Both the position numbers and the translations under genes were made by a program. A stretch of 64,000 nt of DNA from Sitta carolinensis. Its lineage: Eukaryota; Chordata; Aves; Passeriformes; Sittidae. The notes beneath the pieces were generated by a model. It saw only the letters and a program-made list of their open reading frames with translations, searched no databases and was not told the DNA's origin. Positions 61,001-64,000 of the stretch are shown in pieces (position 1 is the first letter of the stretch; every line of letters begins with the position of its first letter). The DNA lies in NCBI GenBank assembly GCA_032173965.1, contig JAVUNC010000006.1:37481870-37545869 (forward strand), read 5' to 3'.

Positions 61001-62970
61001 TTCCTTCCTACCCTGTGTCAGATTCTTTTCCTTCTTACAGGATAACTCTGCATGCTGCCACGTGCCTGGCAGTAACACAGGTATCTATGGAAATGACAGC
61101 CTCTCTACAGGCAACTTTCATATCAACCTGCCATCTCATAATCAATAAATGTATTTTTGCCTTATGTGCCTATCAAATCTTGTTCTTCTAGTTCAGGAGA
61201 ATTGATAGTGATGAACATCTTCTACATGCCACCCCTCTCTCCTTCCTTCAACCTGAGCTTTTCCTTACTTGTCTTAGTGGTCTCTTAAAAAAATACAGAG
61301 GTATGGGCCTTTTGACTGTTAGTATCTGGACTTATTTAAATAATATTTAACATTCTCTGTGTTGGCAGCATTTTTTAGATCAGCAATGTCTGCGTCATGT
61401 AAAACAAAGTTAGTGCAGCACTTAGGTTGACACTATCTCTTTCTAACTTAATACATTACTGTTCACTATTACCATTTCTGTCTTCTGCTCCTTCAACCAT
61501 ACTTCAGTCCAGAGTTCATAGCCCTCAGCTCATATATAGAGTTAAATCATATTTAAAATAGGCATCATCAGCAATTAGGGAAAATATAAAGGAAAAAAAA
61601 TGCCACTGATTTTTGTGAAACATTATACAAACTAAATCCAGAGGCAGGAAAACATCTTTATATCAGTACTATTAGAATATCAAAAAATAGTTTATAATTA
61701 TACCCTTGGGAGCCATCCCATATCAACCACCAGGTGGCAATTTCATCCCATTATATGTTCCATTAAGAAGGCAACGGCCTAAACAGTGTGGAAAGATTAA
61801 TGTGTTTTCAGCTGATGTAGTCTGTAGGAGGACTGAGAGATTTCCATGGCAGGCAGGAAAAATGGCATTTCATCATAGAGGAGAGTTGATATCTTCACAT
61901 AAGTGGAACAGTCTTCTGTCTTTTATTTTTGGGTATCTAATGAAAATCCCTAGCTTCTCACCTGGGAATTAGCACTGCATAATATTTGGGAATCAAACCT
62001 CACTGAAATTATAAGGAACTTACCTCCCATTCAATAGGGGTTTTGATCAAGAAAACATGAAGAGAAAATAATTCTCAATAAACTCAACTAAGTTCCTTAT
62101 CAGTCCCTTTTCAAATGGAAGTAAAACTTCACTTTTTTATATTACATGAATTTTGATATTGTTACATAGATATTCCCTGACCCTTGGCATTTTCTTCGCA
62201 AACACCATATTCCCTGAAGTCTCTGCTATCTCTCTTCAATCCCAGTAATGTTGTCTTCATCTTTCCTCCTCAGTAGATCTTCTAGGTCTAGGGCTGAGCA
62301 AAAAAGGAAATATACCTCCTTCACTAGTCACATCAAGGAGTGGATTTCATCCTCTGAATTATTCATTTTCGATCTTTGCATAGTGCATAACAAAGCAACT
62401 AATGACATACTTTAGCAAGTCCATGGGGCAGCAGTCATCTGTTTTGTGTTGCAATGTCACACATTCAGCTCTCCTTTGATCCCGTTTCCAAAAACAAAAG
62501 GAAACAAAGAGACAAATTTAACTTTGTTCAGAACTCACTAGTGTAGGTGAGTTAGACTGCTCAAAATTGGTAATGAGCTATATTTCCTATTTTAAAATAA
62601 TATACACTTTAAATTTACACTTTATAAACTGTACTGACTATTCATTTACTTGTGATTTCTGACTGTTTCATATTCAAAACTATATGATTTTGATATCAAA
62701 AAGAAGGAGAATTCATGTTTTACAGGCATCTACATATAAAGCAGAGCTTTGTATATAAAGTACACAGACATTCTAAATCATTGATACTTGAGTAAAAGCT
62801 TGCATGTTATCTGTGTTCAGCTGCCAGTTTCAAATTCACCAACAATCTGGAAGATAATAATTAATGTACCTATTTCATATTAGGGTGGAAGTTTTGATAA
62901 AAATACCCAACATCTACAGAGGCAAGGGTACAAAATAACTCACTTCTTTTTAAATCTCTTTTTCAAACAG
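58095..62970. other. unannotated non-coding DNA
   Basis: No gene or transposon recognised in 4.9 kb. It holds a strong CTCF-like motif at 61727. Frames of up to 106 codons (60680-61000, plus) carry no recognisable domain. Confidence 0.6.
61727..61739 (+). promoter_or_regulatory. strong CTCF-like motif
   Basis: CCACCAGGTGGCA fits the CTCF core consensus (CCASYAGRKGGCR) at every position and keeps the essential AGGTGGC part. CTCF, a zinc-finger protein conserved across vertebrates, binds such sites to anchor chromatin loops. The motif alone does not prove binding. Confidence 0.4.
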
Positions 62971-63155
62971 GAAAAAGGATATATTGATGTGATGAGGCTA
63001 TTTTCAAACTTTCAGCAATTACAGATGATTCATTCTGCACTTCCTGAAGTGTTCCTGATCAAGTTTGTCAAGCAGAAAAGTTGTCTGGGAAGCTGTGCTC
63101 TGGCAGCAATTATGCATTTTCCGCTGATGCTGAAGCAGTCAATACTTTAGAGGAA
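62971..63155 (+). other. possible exon (splice-flanked segment, non-coding)
   Basis: A pyrimidine-rich acceptor (TTTTTAAATCTCTTTTTCAA then ACAG, ending at 62970) and a good donor (GAA|GTAAGT at 63156) enclose 185 nt of higher-complexity sequence. One frame (GAA AAA GGA TAT...) is open for 58 codons but meets TAG at 63148-63150, just before the donor. It is therefore not an internal coding exon in that frame; a long non-coding RNA exon or 3'-terminal coding segment is conceivable. I recognise no protein. Confidence 0.15.
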
Positions 63156-63631
63156 GTAAGTTATGATGTATACGTGTTTCCCTTTGCTACAGATATGACT
63201 TGAGTATTCATGTATAAACCAGCACTCTTGAAAGCTAGCCTGGGGGGAAATCTCTTATCCTCTTATTATATTGCTCCCATATTTGAAGTTGGAAGCCATC
63301 GTGTATGGCAAATGCCTGTAAGCTGAAAAGGGAACTATTCTTCCAACTCCATTATCACAGGAACACTGTCACATCAGAACAGACTAGTTTCATTCTGCTT
63401 TGGTAAATTGATCCACAAGCTTAACCTTTGTTTGAAATCTCTAGAGCTATAACAAAACAAATGCTGTGCTTGTAGCAGAAAAGCCTTGTCAATGCATTTT
63501 TCCAGGGGGGCTATTACACAGCACACACTAAGAAGGCCCTTCCCCAGGAGAAACTCAACAGACTGACAATACTTGTCACTTCTTTAAGACACTTGTACCT
63601 TTTTTGAAAAGTAAACTTAAGATGTTTAAAC
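63156..63631. other. unannotated non-coding DNA
   Basis: Nothing recognised between the exon-like segment and the LTR remnant. Confidence 0.6.
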
Positions 63632-63810
63632 TGTATTGGGTTTGTGTAGCAAGATTTTAGTAGCAGGGGCTCTGTGAAAAACCCCAGAACTGTTCCTATG
63701 TTGTAGAGTTTAAGAAAACGGCAGTTTTAGTTTTGTCTCTGATTCTCACTATCCTACTCAATTTTTAATTGGCAATAAATCAAACTAATCTTCCCCATGT
63801 GTTTTCCAGA
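63632..63810 (+). mobile_element. internally deleted endogenous-retrovirus LTR
   Basis: The start TGTATTGGGTTTGTGTAGCA, followed by AGATTTTAGTAGCAGGGG, matches the first 50 bp of an LTR family common in birds (TguLTR5-like, from memory). From about 63723 the text (TTTTGTCTCTGATTCTCACT, ATCCTACTC, ATTGGCAATAAATCAAACTA, TCTTCCCCA) matches the poly(A)-signal end of the same family. The several hundred bp usually in between are missing, so this is a deletion derivative of about 180 bp. No retroviral gene is present. Confidence 0.65.
63774..63779 (+). terminator. LTR poly(A) signal AATAAA
   Basis: AATAAA in GGCAATAAATC, in the position where this LTR family carries its polyadenylation hexamer. 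It is a relic unless read through from outside. Confidence 0.5.
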
Positions 63811-64000
63811 GCACAGAATGTCAGCTTGGAATATGATTTAGAAGCTCCCATTCTGATGAGCCTCCATCAGAAGGCCCACAGAGTCTCTGTGGAGCTTGTT
63901 GCTCTGTTTACAGCCATGACACTCTGGTGACTCAGTTTCTGACCACCTTCCTTTTAAAAACACCCTCATTTGACAAGCAGCACCATGGCTCTAGAAATAC
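63811..64000. other. unannotated non-coding DNA to window end
   Basis: Nothing recognised; the LTR similarity has stopped. Confidence 0.6.

Noticed and set aside
1..64000. CRISPR array, operon, phage or plasmid features, tRNA or rRNA genes
   Set aside because: No spaced identical repeats, no tandem same-strand genes with ribosome-binding sites, and no cloverleaf or rRNA sequence. The repeats identify a bird nuclear genome.

Overview
The window reads as non-coding nuclear DNA from a bird, most likely a songbird. It is AT-rich with low CpG. The recognisable repeats are CR1 (chicken repeat 1) LINE fragments, all cut off at the 5' side. There are also two endogenous-retrovirus LTR remnants of kinds I know from bird genomes, and faint traces of older MIR/CORE-SINE-like elements. 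'Bird' rests on the CR1 3' ends and the LTR types; 'songbird' is inferred from the LTR types only. I found no bacterial or phage-like organisation, operons, CRISPR array, rRNA or tRNA gene.

I see no exon of a protein I recognise. The longest open frames lie in transposable elements: 174 and 159 codons inside the solo LTR at 23151-24472, and 161 codons running into the CR1 at 4830-5366. All other open frames are of the length expected by chance in AT-rich DNA, and none shows a known domain. The window is therefore either a gene desert or deep intron.

Layout. 1-4.8 kb: unannotated DNA with a small CR1 scrap (2863-2917) and a 17-G run. 4.8-5.4 kb: minus-strand CR1 whose terminal ORF2 frame is open except for one stop codon. 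5.4-15.9 kb: unannotated DNA with a TA-rich patch and one CTCF-like motif. 15.9-16.4 kb: plus-strand CR1. 16.4-23.1 kb: unannotated DNA with a possible terminal exon near 20.6-20.9 kb. 23.15-24.47 kb: a solo LTR with intact termini and a perfect 5-bp target duplication. 24.5-43.9 kb: unannotated DNA with homopolymer runs, a 26-bp perfect tandem duplication, an old CR1 3' end (33.2 kb), a possible CORE-SINE remnant (38.0 kb) and an AT palindrome (39.2 kb). 43.9-45.0 kb: the longest CR1 copy (about 1.07 kb, minus strand), with decayed reverse transcriptase. 45-63.6 kb: unannotated DNA with a MIR-like tail (51.3 kb), a CR1 3' end (55.2 kb), a tandem duplication and a 13-bp perfect hairpin (57.9-58.1 kb), a strong CTCF-like motif (61.7 kb) and a splice-flanked segment (63.0 kb). 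63.6-63.8 kb: an internally deleted LTR.

No genes act together here. The story is one of transposon insertion and decay, plus a few possible regulatory or non-coding-RNA signals that need expression or conservation data. I found no convincing undescribed system.
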